From Antiquaquibacter soli (GTDB taxonomy: Bacteria; Actinomycetota; Actinomycetes; Actinomycetales; Microbacteriaceae), in contig NZ_JAUQUB010000001.1 in assembly GCF_030580675.1 (NCBI RefSeq), forward strand, positions 744,001 through 808,000: a stretch of 64,000 nucleotides of DNA, read 5' to 3'. Below, piece by piece: positions 54,747 to 63,834 of this stretch. Each line of letters begins with the position of its first letter. The first letter of the stretch is position 1. The notes beneath the pieces are model-generated. The model saw only the letters and a list, made by a program, of their open reading frames with translations. It had not been told where the DNA came from and made no database searches. A program made the position numbers and the translations under genes.

Positions 54747-56129
54747 TCAATCGAGCAGGGCCGCGGTGAACGCGTTCGCGAAGCGGTGCTGCGGGTCGAG
54801 CACCTCGCGCACCCTCCGGAAGGCGTCCCACCGCGGGTAGAGCGAGGGCCAGTCGTAGAGGGACTCATCGAAGTACTTGCCCCAGTGCGGTCGGCCGCCC
54901 TCCTCGGCAACAGTCCGCTCCACCTCCCGGAGGAAGTCCTCGCTCTCCGGCGGGAGCGACCCGTCGGCCGCGTAGTAGACCACGAATCCGAAGTAGCAGG
55001 TGTCCTGCCCGTAGGACGGGCTCAGCCAGCTGTCGGAAGGGCCGGTGCAGCGCAGGATGACGGGGTAGTGCATCCGTGGCCGGGCTCGCGCATGCCACTC
55101 TCTGATCTTCGAGACGACTGCCGCGGCCCGGTCGAGGGGGATAGCGATCTCGACGTTGATCTGGGCGGTGGCGATCCCTCGGCAGAACACCTGGTAGATG
55201 TCACCGGTGACGTCGGTGAAGTCCCGGAAGCGGGACACGGTGCGCAGCGGCTTGCCGTCGTCGGCGACCCCTCCGGAGTCGTCGCGCAGGCGTCGCAAGG
55301 TGGAGTCGACGGTGCTGTTCATCGTCGTATCGGTCGTCGCGTGCTCGAAGAGTTCGCTCCCGTTGGCGCGGTACAGGGCGATCTCGTCCTCGGTGGCCTC
55401 GTTGGCGATCCACAGCTGGACCTGCTCCTCCTGGGGGAACCACCAGGCCTTGACGAGCGCGTTCGACCGGTTCCAGGTCGCCAGGTCCGCCTCCAGGGCG
55501 TCGACCCCGACCACCTTCTTCACGCACGTGTAGATCGTCAGCGGACGCGCACGCAGGGTCACCGCGGTGATGACGCCGAGCGATCCGAGACCGAGCTGGA
55601 GGGCGGGAAAGTGCGGGTGCCCTCGGTCGAAGTCCGCGACCGTCCCGTCGCCGAGCACCACCCGAATCGAGTCGACGGCGTCGGCGATCGAGCTCTGCTG
55701 CAGGCCCTGACCGTGGGTCCCCGTCGAGAGGGCGCCCGCGACGGTCTGCTCCGCGATGACACCGGGGCAGGCATCCAGCATCTGACCGCGCGCGGTCAGG
55801 AACGCGTAGACCTCCGAGAGGGGTGTGGACCCGGCGAAGGTCGCGGTGTCGTCCGTGCTCGAGATCAGGCCGCTCAAGCGACTCAGGTCGAGCAGCCAGC
55901 CGCTGCCGTCCGTGATCTGGAGCATCCTCCCGGGCGACATCCGGCTCCCGATCATCCGGATGTGGCCGATGCTGGTGGCGAGGAAGTCGCGGAGCTCTGC
56001 CTCAGTGGCCGGAGCGACGATCGACCCGGCCGATCCCAGGCGCGAGTTCTTCGCCCAATTGCGGAGCCGGGTGTCCTCATCGTCCGAGTGGAGCTCCTGA
56101 TGAGGGTAAGCGAGTAGCGGAATCCCCAT
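54747..56129 (-). CDS. FAD-linked sugar-1,4-lactone oxidase (D-arabinono/L-gulono type)
   Basis: 460 residues: FAD-binding PCMH domain (about 15-190) with GSRMSPGRM and THGQGL, then an ALO-type C-terminal domain ending in the family motif HWGKYF and a PRWDAFRRVREVLDPQHRFAN segment. It oxidises an aldono-lactone or polyol. The His normally joined covalently to FAD is not evident. ATG 56129 follows AGGAG by 8 nt. Confidence 0.87.
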   Translation of the reverse strand: MGIPLLAYPHQELHSDDEDTRLRNWAKNSRLGSAGSIVAPATEAELRDFLATSIGHIRMIGSRMSPGRMLQITDGSGWLLDLSRLSGLISSTDDTATFAGSTPLSEVYAFLTARGQMLDACPGVIAEQTVAGALSTGTHGQGLQQSSIADAVDSIRVVLGDGTVADFDRGHPHFPALQLGLGSLGVITAVTLRARPLTIYTCVKKVVGVDALEADLATWNRSNALVKAWWFPQEEQVQLWIANEATEDEIALYRANGSELFEHATTDTTMNSTVDSTLRRLRDDSGGVADDGKPLRTVSRFRDFTDVTGDIYQVFCRGIATAQINVEIAIPLDRAAAVVSKIREWHARARPRMHYPVILRCTGPSDSWLSPSYGQDTCYFGFVVYYAADGSLPPESEDFLREVERTVAEEGGRPHWGKYFDESLYDWPSLYPRWDAFRRVREVLDPQHRFANAFTAALLD

Positions 56130-56181
56130 GACGCATCTCCTGGAGGGTCGCGGTCCCTGACAAATGGAGTGGTACAGGTGA

Positions 56182-56222
56182 AGTCCAGCGCATAACCGAG
56201 CCCGCGTCAAGTAAACGCTTGC
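56182..56222 (-). promoter_or_regulatory. Promoter of the oxidase/GT8 operon with LacI-like operator
   Basis: Minus strand: TTGACG (56205-56210), 17 bp, TGGACT (56182-56187). A sequence AAGCGTTTACTT overlaps the -35 upstream edge and resembles LacI/GalR operator cores. The leader of about 45 nt carries the AGGAG site. Confidence 0.45.
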
Positions 56223-56252
56223 TCAGACCCGACCGGGTGCGGGGGTGGCGGT

Positions 56253-57296
56253 CTATTCCACCGGGTCGATCGGGTTCGCCTTGCCCACGATGAGCGGGTC
56301 GATCGGCGTGAACGGCAGCACCGGGAGCTGCGACTCGGGGATGCCGAAGCTCGCGGCGAGCACCTCTCGCGAGAACACCGAACCGGATGCCCGGTACCCG
56401 ATGTCGCCCGGGGTGGGCCGGTCGAAGAACACGAGGAAGTGGATCTCCTCGTCGCCGACGACCTCGATCTGGTGGGGGTACGCCCGCGGGATGAAGTAGA
56501 CGTCGCCCGGGCCGAGGAGGTACGTGTCGACCGTGCCATCCGGGTCGAGGATGCTCATGCGCGCCTTCCCCGCGTGCACGTACCCCATCTCCGCCGTCTC
56601 CGGGTGCCAGTGGGGCTCGCGCATCCCCTCCTCCTCGATGCGCAGCGAGTACATCGACAGGTTCTTCAGCGCCGGCCAGTACTGCTGCCGCGCGAGGTGA
56701 GCCGAGCCGACGGCGGCCTTGAGGGGAGCGAGCTGGCCCTCGACGTCGAACTTGTGGCGGTTGGCCCAGCCGGCGGTGTCGGGAACGGATGCCGCGCCCT
56801 CCCGCTTCACGAGCAAGGGCGACGACGTATCGCGGGGCACCTGCGCCCACGCGGACGCGGGGAGGTCGTAGGTGTTGCCGAGCACGGCGTCGGTCATCGC
56901 GCCGAACGCGCCCCGCAGCGAGAAGTCCTCGGGCCGCTCGTGCCCGAACACGACGATGAGCTCGGCAGTCGTCTCGCCGATGTTCTCGATGTGGTGCAGC
57001 GCGCCCGAGTCGACGTGGAACATCTGACCCGCGTCGATCGTGAAGCTCGAGAACTCGTCCGCGTTGTCGAAGACGGTGACGAGGAGCGAGCCGGAGATGC
57101 AATAGGTCAGTTCGTTCGCGTTGGCGTGCCAGTGAGGCTCGCGGATGGATCCGGGCTCGAGGACGAGCCGCTTGATGGACATCCGGTGGAGGATCGGGAA
57201 CTCCTCGGCGGTGAGCCGGCGGATCGAGCCGAGAGCGCTGTCGTGCACGGCGTCGGCGGTGAGCAGGGAGCGGACGTGTCGGGACTGTGCGGTCAT
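56253..57296 (-). CDS. Bicupin (oxalate decarboxylase/oxidase-like)
   Basis: 347 residues with two cupin barrels. The first has PHWHANANELTY with downstream His in ALHHIENIG. The second has PHWHPETAEMGYV with YPHQIEVVG. Both Mn sites therefore look complete, as in OxdC-type bicupins. It shares the oxalate decarboxylase family fold, but the substrate is not certain. ATG 57296 follows TAGCGT (57304-57309) by 7 nt, so it is leaderless. Confidence 0.88.
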   Translation of the reverse strand: MTAQSRHVRSLLTADAVHDSALGSIRRLTAEEFPILHRMSIKRLVLEPGSIREPHWHANANELTYCISGSLLVTVFDNADEFSSFTIDAGQMFHVDSGALHHIENIGETTAELIVVFGHERPEDFSLRGAFGAMTDAVLGNTYDLPASAWAQVPRDTSSPLLVKREGAASVPDTAGWANRHKFDVEGQLAPLKAAVGSAHLARQQYWPALKNLSMYSLRIEEEGMREPHWHPETAEMGYVHAGKARMSILDPDGTVDTYLLGPGDVYFIPRAYPHQIEVVGDEEIHFLVFFDRPTPGDIGYRASGSVFSREVLAASFGIPESQLPVLPFTPIDPLIVGKANPIDPVE

Positions 57297-57351
57297 GGCC
57301 ACCACGCTAGGGCACGGGACTAAAATCCCACTCCCATGCGTTGTAATCGAC

Positions 57352-57747
57352 ATGCAGAAGGTTTATGAGGATGTGGAGAACGACGCGGGCGAGGTGACCC
57401 GCTACCGCAAGCACGCCAACGGCCGCGGCTATGTCGCGCTCAAAGCGACGGCGCATCCGACCGCGTACGTGGAGGCCAACGCGTACGTCGAGCCGGGGGC
57501 GGAGCTCGCCGCTGGGTGCTGGGTCGGTGCCGGCAGCTGGATCGACCGTGACGCGTTCATCAGCGCGGGAGCGTTCGTGGGCAGCAACGTGCACATCGGC
57601 CAGTCCGCGGTGGTGGGCCGCGGCGCCCGAGTGGGCAGCGGCTCGAAGGTCGCGGACGGCGTGCACATCGGCGACAACGTGCGCATCGGTCGCGACACGC
57701 GAGTGAACTCCGACAAGCTCGGCACGGAGGCGAGCAAGGCCGCGTAG
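57352..57747 (+). CDS. Hexapeptide-repeat (left-handed beta-helix) protein
   Basis: 131 residues; from about 35 on, hexapeptide repeats (AYVEPGAELAAGCWVGAG, GVHIGDNVRIG) as in acyltransferases and gamma-carbonic-anhydrase-like proteins. No catalytic His set identified, so it may be structural. ATG 57352 has no ribosome site. TAAAAT at 57320-57325 could be the -10. Convergent with the RamB-like gene by 10 bp. Confidence 0.78.
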   Translation: MQKVYEDVENDAGEVTRYRKHANGRGYVALKATAHPTAYVEANAYVEPGAELAAGCWVGAGSWIDRDAFISAGAFVGSNVHIGQSAVVGRGARVGSGSKVADGVHIGDNVRIGRDTRVNSDKLGTEASKAA

Positions 57748-57757
57748 CGCCGGAGGA

Positions 57758-59227
57758 TCACTGCCCCGGCGAGTGCGCCTCCAGGAACTCGAACACCTCG
57801 GTCGAGTCGACGCCCGGGTAGATTCCCACGGGCATCGCGGCGAGCAGTGACGAGTTGAGCCGCGCGCTCGGGAGCGAGTTGTGCTCCCAGCGCGCGGCGA
57901 GGTCCGCCGGCGGCCGGCGGCAGCATCCCTCGTCCGGGCACGTCGACGCAGAGCGGTTCGCGGTGTCCCGACCGCGGAACCACTTGACGTGCGCGAACGG
58001 GGTGCCGACGCTGACGGAGAAGTCGCCCCGCGACGTCGACTGGATGCGGGACGTGCACCAGTAGGTCCCCGACGGCTTGTCGGTGTACTGGTGGTACGGG
58101 CTGAAGCGGTCGTCGACATCGAACACGCGGCGGGCGCTCCAGTAGCGGCACACGAGCTGCCCCTCGACGGCGCCGAGGGCGTCGGTCGGGAACGCGACGT
58201 TGTCGTTCTCGTACGCCTTCGAGAGGGTGCCCGATTCGTGCACCTTGAGGAAGTGCACGGGGATGCCGAGGTGCTCGGTCGCGAGGTTCGTGAACCGGTG
58301 CGCGGCCGTCTCGTAGCTGACGGCAAAGGCATCCCGCAGGTCCTCCACGGAGAGCTCGCGCTTCTCCTTCGCCGCGCGCAAGAACTCGACGGCGGAGTGC
58401 TCGGGAACCATGAGCGCGGCCGCGAGGTAGTTCGTCTCCACGCGCTGGCGCAGGAAGTCGGCGTAGTCCTTGGGCTCGGAGACCCCGAGGACGTGGCTCG
58501 CGAGCGCCTGCAGGAGCGTCGATCGCGGATCGCTGCCCGCGCCCTGGTTCACCGGCAGGTAGATGCGCCCGTGTTTGAGGTCGGTCACGCTGCGGGTCGA
58601 GCTAGGCAGATCGGGAACGTAGTGCAGCGAGAACCCGAGATGGCTGGCGAGGTCGGATGCCACGCGCTGCGAGAGCGGCCCGCCCTCGTGGCCGACCGCG
58701 CTCAGCAGCTCCTTCGCCCGCGCCTCCAGGTCGGCGAAGTAGTTATTGCGCTGACGCATCTGGCGGCGCAGCTGGGTATTCGCCCGGCGAGCCTCCTCAG
58801 GGGTGGCCGCGCGCTCGCGGTGCAGGCGCTGGAGCTCGTCGTGCAGCGCGAGGATCGTCTGGATCGCGTCATCCGACAGGCTCTTGCGCACCGGTAGGGG
58901 TGGCAGGCCGAGCGACGCGTAGAGGGGGCCGCGCTGCGCCCGCTCGAGCGCGATCTCGAGGGCGGCGCGCTTCGAGGGCGGCTCGGCGCTCAGTAGCTCG
59001 TCCACGCTCACCTGCAGCGTGCGCGCGAGCTTCTGCAGCTCTCCGAGCTTGAGCTCGCGCTTGCCGTTCTCGATGACGCTCACCTGGCTCGCTGCGCGGC
59101 CGAGCGCGGCGCCGAGGTCGTCGAGCGTGAGGCCGCGGTCGGTGCGCAGCTGCCGGATGCGACGGCCGATGGTCAGGGAATCGAGCATGCGCTCATCCTC
59201 GGCCGCGGTGCGAACGTCATCGTCCAT
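57758..59227 (-). CDS. RamB-like XRE/IrrE-type regulator of acetate metabolism
   Basis: 489 residues: XRE HTH at about 20-75 ([20 protein letters not shown]), a long helical linker, an IrrE/ImmA-like domain whose metal motif is degenerate ([10 protein letters not shown] instead of HExxH), and the DUF2083-type C-terminus with a Cys cluster CPDEGCC. This is the architecture of corynebacterial RamB, a repressor of aceA/aceB and acetate genes. Divergent position from aceA fits that role. ATG 59227 chosen; MLDSLTIG 14 codons later is possible. Confidence 0.85.
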   Translation of the reverse strand: MDDDVRTAAEDERMLDSLTIGRRIRQLRTDRGLTLDDLGAALGRAASQVSVIENGKRELKLGELQKLARTLQVSVDELLSAEPPSKRAALEIALERAQRGPLYASLGLPPLPVRKSLSDDAIQTILALHDELQRLHRERAATPEEARRANTQLRRQMRQRNNYFADLEARAKELLSAVGHEGGPLSQRVASDLASHLGFSLHYVPDLPSSTRSVTDLKHGRIYLPVNQGAGSDPRSTLLQALASHVLGVSEPKDYADFLRQRVETNYLAAALMVPEHSAVEFLRAAKEKRELSVEDLRDAFAVSYETAAHRFTNLATEHLGIPVHFLKVHESGTLSKAYENDNVAFPTDALGAVEGQLVCRYWSARRVFDVDDRFSPYHQYTDKPSGTYWCTSRIQSTSRGDFSVSVGTPFAHVKWFRGRDTANRSASTCPDEGCCRRPPADLAARWEHNSLPSARLNSSLLAAMPVGIYPGVDSTEVFEFLEAHSPGQ

Positions 59228-59249
59228 GCGGACACTCTCGCACGGCCGC

Positions 59250-59270
59250 TTCTTCGGCGGAATAGAAGAA
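59250..59270. promoter_or_regulatory. Inverted repeat between ramB-like gene and aceA
   Basis: TTCTTC-N9-GAAGAA (59250-59270) is a perfect 6-bp inverted repeat in the 127-bp divergent region. A related GCGAAGAAGGCGGC follows at 59298-59311. The published RamB consensus (TTTGCAAA-like) was not found. Confidence 0.45.
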
Positions 59271-59354
59271 TCCCGAAAATTCTGCCCAAACGGGCCGCGA
59301 AGAAGGCGGCGATCGGGCGCAGAGTCGAGGTCACAGCAAGCGAAGGAGCCTGAC

Positions 59355-60650
59355 ATGACCCCCAACCGACCCGGCGACCAGACCCAGACCGCGGCCCAGC
59401 TCGAGACCGAGTGGAAGACCGACTCCCGCTGGAACGGCATCCAGCGCGACTACTCCGCGGAGGACGTCGTCGCCCTCCGCGGCTCCGTCCGCGAGGAGCG
59501 CACGCTCGCCCGTCGCGGCGCCGAAAACCTGTGGCGGCTCATCCACGACGAGCCGTGGGTGCCCGCCCTCGGCGCCCTCACCGGCAACCAGGCCGTGCAG
59601 CAGGTGCGTGCGGGCCTGAAGGCGATCTACCTCTCGGGCTGGCAGGTCGCCGCCGATGCGAACCTCTCCGGGCAGACCTACCCCGACCAGAGCCTCTACC
59701 CGGCCAACTCCGTCCCCGCGGTCGTGCGCCGCATCAACAACGCCCTGCTGCGCGCCGACCAGATCGAGCACGCCGAGTCGGCCGGTTCTGACATCGACTG
59801 GCTCGCCCCGATCGTCGCCGACGCCGAGGCCGGCTTCGGCGGCCCGCTCAACGCCTACGAGCTCATGAGCTCGATGATCGAGGCGGGTGCCGCCGGCGTG
59901 CACTGGGAGGACCAGCTCGCGAGCGAGAAGAAGTGCGGGCACATGGGCGGCAAGGTGCTCATCCCCACGCAGCAGCACATCCGCACGCTCAACGCGGCGC
60001 GGCTCGCGGCGGACGTCGCGGGAGTGCCCACCATCATCGTGGCGCGCACGGACTCCCTCGCCGCCGATCTCATCACGAGCGACATCGACGAGCGCGACCG
60101 CCCGTGCCTCACGGGCGAGCGAACGAGCGAGGGGTTCTACCGCACCACTCCCGGCATCGAGACGGTGCTCGCCCGCGGTCACGCGTACGCGCCGTACGCG
60201 GACCTGCTGTGGGTGGAGAGCGCCGAGCCCGACCTCGAGCTCGCGCGCACATTCGCGGAGAGCGTCCACCGCGAGTTCCCCGGCAAGAAGCTCGCCTACA
60301 ACTGCAGCCCGAGCTTCAACTGGAAGCGCCACCTCGACGACGCGCAGATCGCCACGTTCCAACGGGAGCTCGCGGCGATGGGCTACGCCTTCCAGTTCAT
60401 CACCCTCGCCGGCTTCCACGCCCTCAACCACTCGATGTACACGCTCGCTCGCGACTACTCGCAGCGGCACATGAGCGCCTACGTCGAGCTGCAGGAGGCG
60501 GAGTTCTCGTCCGAGAAGGACGGCTACACGGCCACGCGCCACCAGCGCGAGGTCGGCACGGGCTACTTCGACCGAATCGCCACGGCCCTCAACCCCGACA
60601 GCGAGACCCTCGCGCTCGTGGGCTCCACCGAGACCGCGCAGTTCCACTGA
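59355..60650 (+). CDS. aceA: Isocitrate lyase
   Basis: 431-residue glyoxylate-bypass enzyme (isocitrate to succinate + glyoxylate). The active-site loop [10 protein letters not shown] holds the catalytic Cys. Other markers are [27 protein letters not shown] and [13 protein letters not shown] 59355 is preceded by AGGAG at 6 nt. Upstream of aceB and divergent from a RamB-like gene; used for growth on acetate or fatty acids. Confidence 0.97.
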   Translation: MTPNRPGDQTQTAAQLETEWKTDSRWNGIQRDYSAEDVVALRGSVREERTLARRGAENLWRLIHDEPWVPALGALTGNQAVQQVRAGLKAIYLSGWQVAADANLSGQTYPDQSLYPANSVPAVVRRINNALLRADQIEHAESAGSDIDWLAPIVADAEAGFGGPLNAYELMSSMIEAGAAGVHWEDQLASEKKCGHMGGKVLIPTQQHIRTLNAARLAADVAGVPTIIVARTDSLAADLITSDIDERDRPCLTGERTSEGFYRTTPGIETVLARGHAYAPYADLLWVESAEPDLELARTFAESVHREFPGKKLAYNCSPSFNWKRHLDDAQIATFQRELAAMGYAFQFITLAGFHALNHSMYTLARDYSQRHMSAYVELQEAEFSSEKDGYTATRHQREVGTGYFDRIATALNPDSETLALVGSTETAQFH

Positions 60651-60666
60651 CGCGCTGGAGCTATGA

Positions 60667-60726
60667 GCGAAGGCCATTTCTGGCCTTCGCCGCGACGCCA
60701 GCGCCGACGCCCGTCTCGGGCGTCGG
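60667..60726 (+). other. Two perfect tandem hairpins between aceA and aceB
   Basis: First: GCGAAGGCCA-TTTC-TGGCCTTCGC (60667-60690, 10-bp stem). Second: CCGACGCCCG-TCT-CGGGCGTCGG (60704-60726, 10-bp stem). Neither has a T-tract. They fill most of the 98-bp gap and probably tune mRNA stability or read-through to aceB. Confidence 0.75.
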
Positions 60727-60748
60727 TTCAACGATCAAGGAGACCATC

Positions 60749-62368
60749 ATGACCACGCACCGCATCGAAGTGCTCGGGATGCCCGAGCCCCGCTTCGACG
60801 AGATCCTCACCCCCGAGGCGCTCGCCTTCCTCACCCGACTGCACGACCAGTTCGCGGGTCGCCGCCACGAGCGACTCGACGCGCGGATGCACCAGCGCAA
60901 GCACATCGAGAACGGGCGCGACCTCCGCTTCCTGCCCGAGACCGCGGCCATCCGCGAGGACCCGTCGTGGCGGGTCGCCGGCGCCGGACCCGGGCTCGAG
61001 GACCGCCGCGTCGAGATCACCGGCCCGACCGACCGCAAGATGACGGTCAACGCCCTCAACTCCGGCGCGAAGGTGTGGCTCGCCGACCAGGAGGACGCCA
61101 CGAGCCCCACGTGGGGCAACGTCATCGGCGGGCAGGTGAACCTGTTCGACGCGATCCGCCGGCAGATCGACTTCACCTCGGCCGAGGGCAAGGAGTACCG
61201 GCTCGGTGCCGAGACCCCGACCATCGTGATGCGCCCCCGCGGGTGGCACCTGGTCGAGAAGCACCTCCGGTACACGGATCGCGCAGGGCTCGGGAGCCCG
61301 GCCAGTGCATCCCTCGTCGACTTCGGACTGTACTTCTTCCACAACGCGAAGGAGCTCATCGCCGCGGGACGCGGGCCGTACTTCTACCTTCCCAAGATCG
61401 AGAACCACCTCGAGGCCCGCCTGTGGGACGACGTGTTCACGTTCTCGGAGAACGCCCTCGGCATCCCGCACGGCACGATCCGGGCGACGGTGCTCATCGA
61501 GACGATCCCCGCGGCGTTCGAGATGGAGGAGATCCTGTTCGAGCTGCGCGAGCACTGCGCGGGACTCAACGCGGGCCGCTGGGACTACATCTTCTCGATC
61601 ATCAAGAACTTCCGGGGCCGGAGCGCGGGCTTCGTGCTGCCGGACCGGTCGTCGATCACCATGACGGTGCCGTTCATGCGGGCGTACACCGAACTGCTCG
61701 TCGCGACGTGCCACCGTCGTGGCGCACACGCGATCGGGGGCATGAGCGCGTTCATCCCGAACCGCCGTGACCCCGAGGTCACCGCTCGAGCGCTCGAGGC
61801 CGTCACCGCCGACAAGCGGCGCGAAGCGGGCGATGGGTTCGACGGCACGTGGGTGGCGCATCCGGACCTCGTGGCGACCGCGCGAGCGGAGTTCGACGCC
61901 GTTCTCGGCGACCGGCCGAATCAGGTCGACCGGCAGCGCGACGACGTGCACGTGACCGCCGCCGACTTGCTCGACCTGCGCCTCGACGGGCAGGTGACCG
62001 ACCAGGGGGTGCGCTCGAACGTGTCGATCGCGCTGCGCTACCTCGAGAGCTGGCTGCGCGGAGTGGGCGCCGCCGCGATCGACAACCTCATGGAGGATGC
62101 GGCGACCGCCGAGATCAGCCGCAGCCAGTTGTGGCAGTGGATGCACCAGCGCGTCGTCACCGCGGAGGGGCAGCTCATCACGCGCGACATGGTCGAGCGC
62201 CTGCTGCGCGAGGAACTCGCCGGAGCCGAGCGGGCACCCGGCGACCGCTTCGACGATGCGGCCGAGGTCTTCCGTGCGGTGACCCTCGAGGAGCACTTCC
62301 CCACGTTCCTCACGATCACCGCCTACTCTCGGTACCTCGTCGACGCGCCGGAGCGGGTCGCCGCCTGA
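60749..62368 (+). CDS. aceB: Malate synthase A
   Basis: 539-residue glyoxylate-bypass enzyme (glyoxylate + acetyl-CoA to malate), type A length. Markers are [55 protein letters not shown] and [17 protein letters not shown] 60749 is preceded by AAGGAG at 6 nt. Forms the bypass with aceA upstream. Confidence 0.97.
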   Translation: MTTHRIEVLGMPEPRFDEILTPEALAFLTRLHDQFAGRRHERLDARMHQRKHIENGRDLRFLPETAAIREDPSWRVAGAGPGLEDRRVEITGPTDRKMTVNALNSGAKVWLADQEDATSPTWGNVIGGQVNLFDAIRRQIDFTSAEGKEYRLGAETPTIVMRPRGWHLVEKHLRYTDRAGLGSPASASLVDFGLYFFHNAKELIAAGRGPYFYLPKIENHLEARLWDDVFTFSENALGIPHGTIRATVLIETIPAAFEMEEILFELREHCAGLNAGRWDYIFSIIKNFRGRSAGFVLPDRSSITMTVPFMRAYTELLVATCHRRGAHAIGGMSAFIPNRRDPEVTARALEAVTADKRREAGDGFDGTWVAHPDLVATARAEFDAVLGDRPNQVDRQRDDVHVTAADLLDLRLDGQVTDQGVRSNVSIALRYLESWLRGVGAAAIDNLMEDAATAEISRSQLWQWMHQRVVTAEGQLITRDMVERLLREELAGAERAPGDRFDDAAEVFRAVTLEEHFPTFLTITAYSRYLVDAPERVAA

Positions 62369-62372
62369 GCAG

Positions 62373-62407
62373 GGGCCGCTCCCTGAGGCACTCGAAGGGA
62401 GCGGCCC
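62373..62407. repeat. Intergenic palindrome copy 2 / probable terminator after aceB
   Basis: GGGCCGCTCCCT (62373-62384) and AGGGAGCGGCCC (62396-62407) form a perfect 12-bp stem. The inner part reads CCCTGAGGCACTCGAAGGGA, nearly identical to the element at 49307-49343. It begins 5 nt after the aceB stop. Confidence 0.7.
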
Positions 62408-62456
62408 TCAGCCGTAGACTCTCTGCACCCGCATCACCGACGATCGGAGTGCTGCC

Positions 62457-63740
62457 ATGCCGAGCCCGTGGACCACCGCCCCCGGCGATGACGCGCGGCT
62501 GGCGGCGGCCCGGGCGCACGACGCGGTCGTGGGGGAGCGTGCGGATGCCGCGGGCGTCCGCCGCCTCGTCGAGGAGTCCTGGCGCCGCAGCCTCAGCCTT
62601 GCCGTCGACCCCGACCGCCCGCTCGCGGGCGTCGACCTCGACTCGGACGACCTCCGCGAGTACCGGGATGCCCACCCGCTCGCGCTCGCGCTGCCGACGA
62701 TCCACCGCCTCCTCATCCGCCACACCTTCGAGGCCGGCCTCATCGTCGCGGTGGGCGACCAGGACGGGCGGCTGCTGTGGATCGACGGCGACCGCACCCT
62801 GCGCCGCAAGGCCGAGGGCATGATGTTCGTCGAGGGGGCCGACTGGTCGGAGTCGCGCGTCGGCACGAGCGCGCCGGGCACGGCGCTCGCCCTCGATCAC
62901 GGCATCCAGATCCACGGCCCCGAGCACTTCAACCGCATCGTCCATCCCTGGAGCTGCACCGCAGTCCCCGTGCACGATCCCAGCTCGGGCGGGATGCTCG
63001 GGGTCATCGACATCACGGGCGGCGACGACGCCGTCTCCCCGACCACGCTCCCGCTGCTCGAGGCGGCCGTCGCCGCGGTCGAGGCGGAGCTGCGCATCCG
63101 TCGACTCGACGAGCCGGTCGCGCCGCGGCGGGTCATCCAGCGCGCCGTGCCCCGACCGGATGCGACGCTCTCCGTCCTCGGAACAGAGGTCGGTCGCCTC
63201 GAGTCCCGCGGCCGCAGCGTCGAGCTGAGCGCCCGGCACACCGAGATCCTCGCGCTGCTCGCGTGGCATCCGTCGGGCCTCTCCGCGGAGCGCCTCGCCG
63301 ACCTCCTCGGTACCTCGGTGTCGACGCTGCGACCGGAGATGGTGCGGCTGCGGCGCGCGATCGAGCAGGTCGACGCCTCCCTCGTCCCGCTCGCGCGACC
63401 GTACCGGCTGCCGCGCCGGCTCGACCTCGACGCGCACCGTGTGCTCGCGTTCCTCGACCGCGGAGCGCACCGCGTGGCGCTCGCCGGGTACTCGGGCCAG
63501 GTGCTCCCCGTGTCGACGGCGCCGGGCATCCGCGAGATCCGCGACGAGGTGAGCACCCGCGTTCGCGAGTCGCTGCTCACGGATGCCTCGGTCGACACCC
63601 TCCTCGACTACGCCCGCACCGATGAGGCCGCCTACGACGCCGAGGTGTGGGCCGCGGTGCTCAGGATGCTCCCGCCGAAGTCCCCCAAGCGCGCCTCCGT
63701 CGTCGCCCGCCTCGAGCGCATCGAGGCCGAGCTGCGTTAA
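62457..63740 (+). CDS. GAF-domain transcriptional regulator (AcoR-like, no sigma-54 domain)
   Basis: 427 residues: a sensory GAF-like domain (about 80-225, including RVGTSAPGTALALDHGIQIHG, typical of AcoR/AcoR-like sensors), then a C-terminal winged DNA-binding region (about 255-330, LSARHTEILALLAWHPSGLS and a DLLGTSVSTLRPEMVRLR helix). It lacks the sigma-54 AAA+ domain. Just upstream of an aldehyde dehydrogenase, which it probably activates. -10 TAGACT (62415-62420); GGAG lies 8 nt before the ATG. Confidence 0.82.
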   Translation: MPSPWTTAPGDDARLAAARAHDAVVGERADAAGVRRLVEESWRRSLSLAVDPDRPLAGVDLDSDDLREYRDAHPLALALPTIHRLLIRHTFEAGLIVAVGDQDGRLLWIDGDRTLRRKAEGMMFVEGADWSESRVGTSAPGTALALDHGIQIHGPEHFNRIVHPWSCTAVPVHDPSSGGMLGVIDITGGDDAVSPTTLPLLEAAVAAVEAELRIRRLDEPVAPRRVIQRAVPRPDATLSVLGTEVGRLESRGRSVELSARHTEILALLAWHPSGLSAERLADLLGTSVSTLRPEMVRLRRAIEQVDASLVPLARPYRLPRRLDLDAHRVLAFLDRGAHRVALAGYSGQVLPVSTAPGIREIRDEVSTRVRESLLTDASVDTLLDYARTDEAAYDAEVWAAVLRMLPPKSPKRASVVARLERIEAELR

Positions 63741-63749
63741 CCGCCCCCT

Positions 63750-63793
63750 CGCAACTCTTCGCAACCTGCGCGCAACCCTCTCGCGCCTACCGT
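63750..63793 (+). promoter_or_regulatory. Helically phased CGCAAC repeats and promoter of the aldehyde dehydrogenase
   Basis: CGCAAC occurs at 63750-63755, 63760-63765 and 63771-63776, that is at 10- and 11-bp steps on one DNA face. A -10-like TACCGT follows at 63788-63793. The layout suits cooperative binding of an activator, most simply the GAF regulator encoded just upstream. Confidence 0.6.
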
Positions 63794-63834
63794 CGACGGA
63801 ACCGTTAGACAACGACGTCGAGAGGACCACCACC

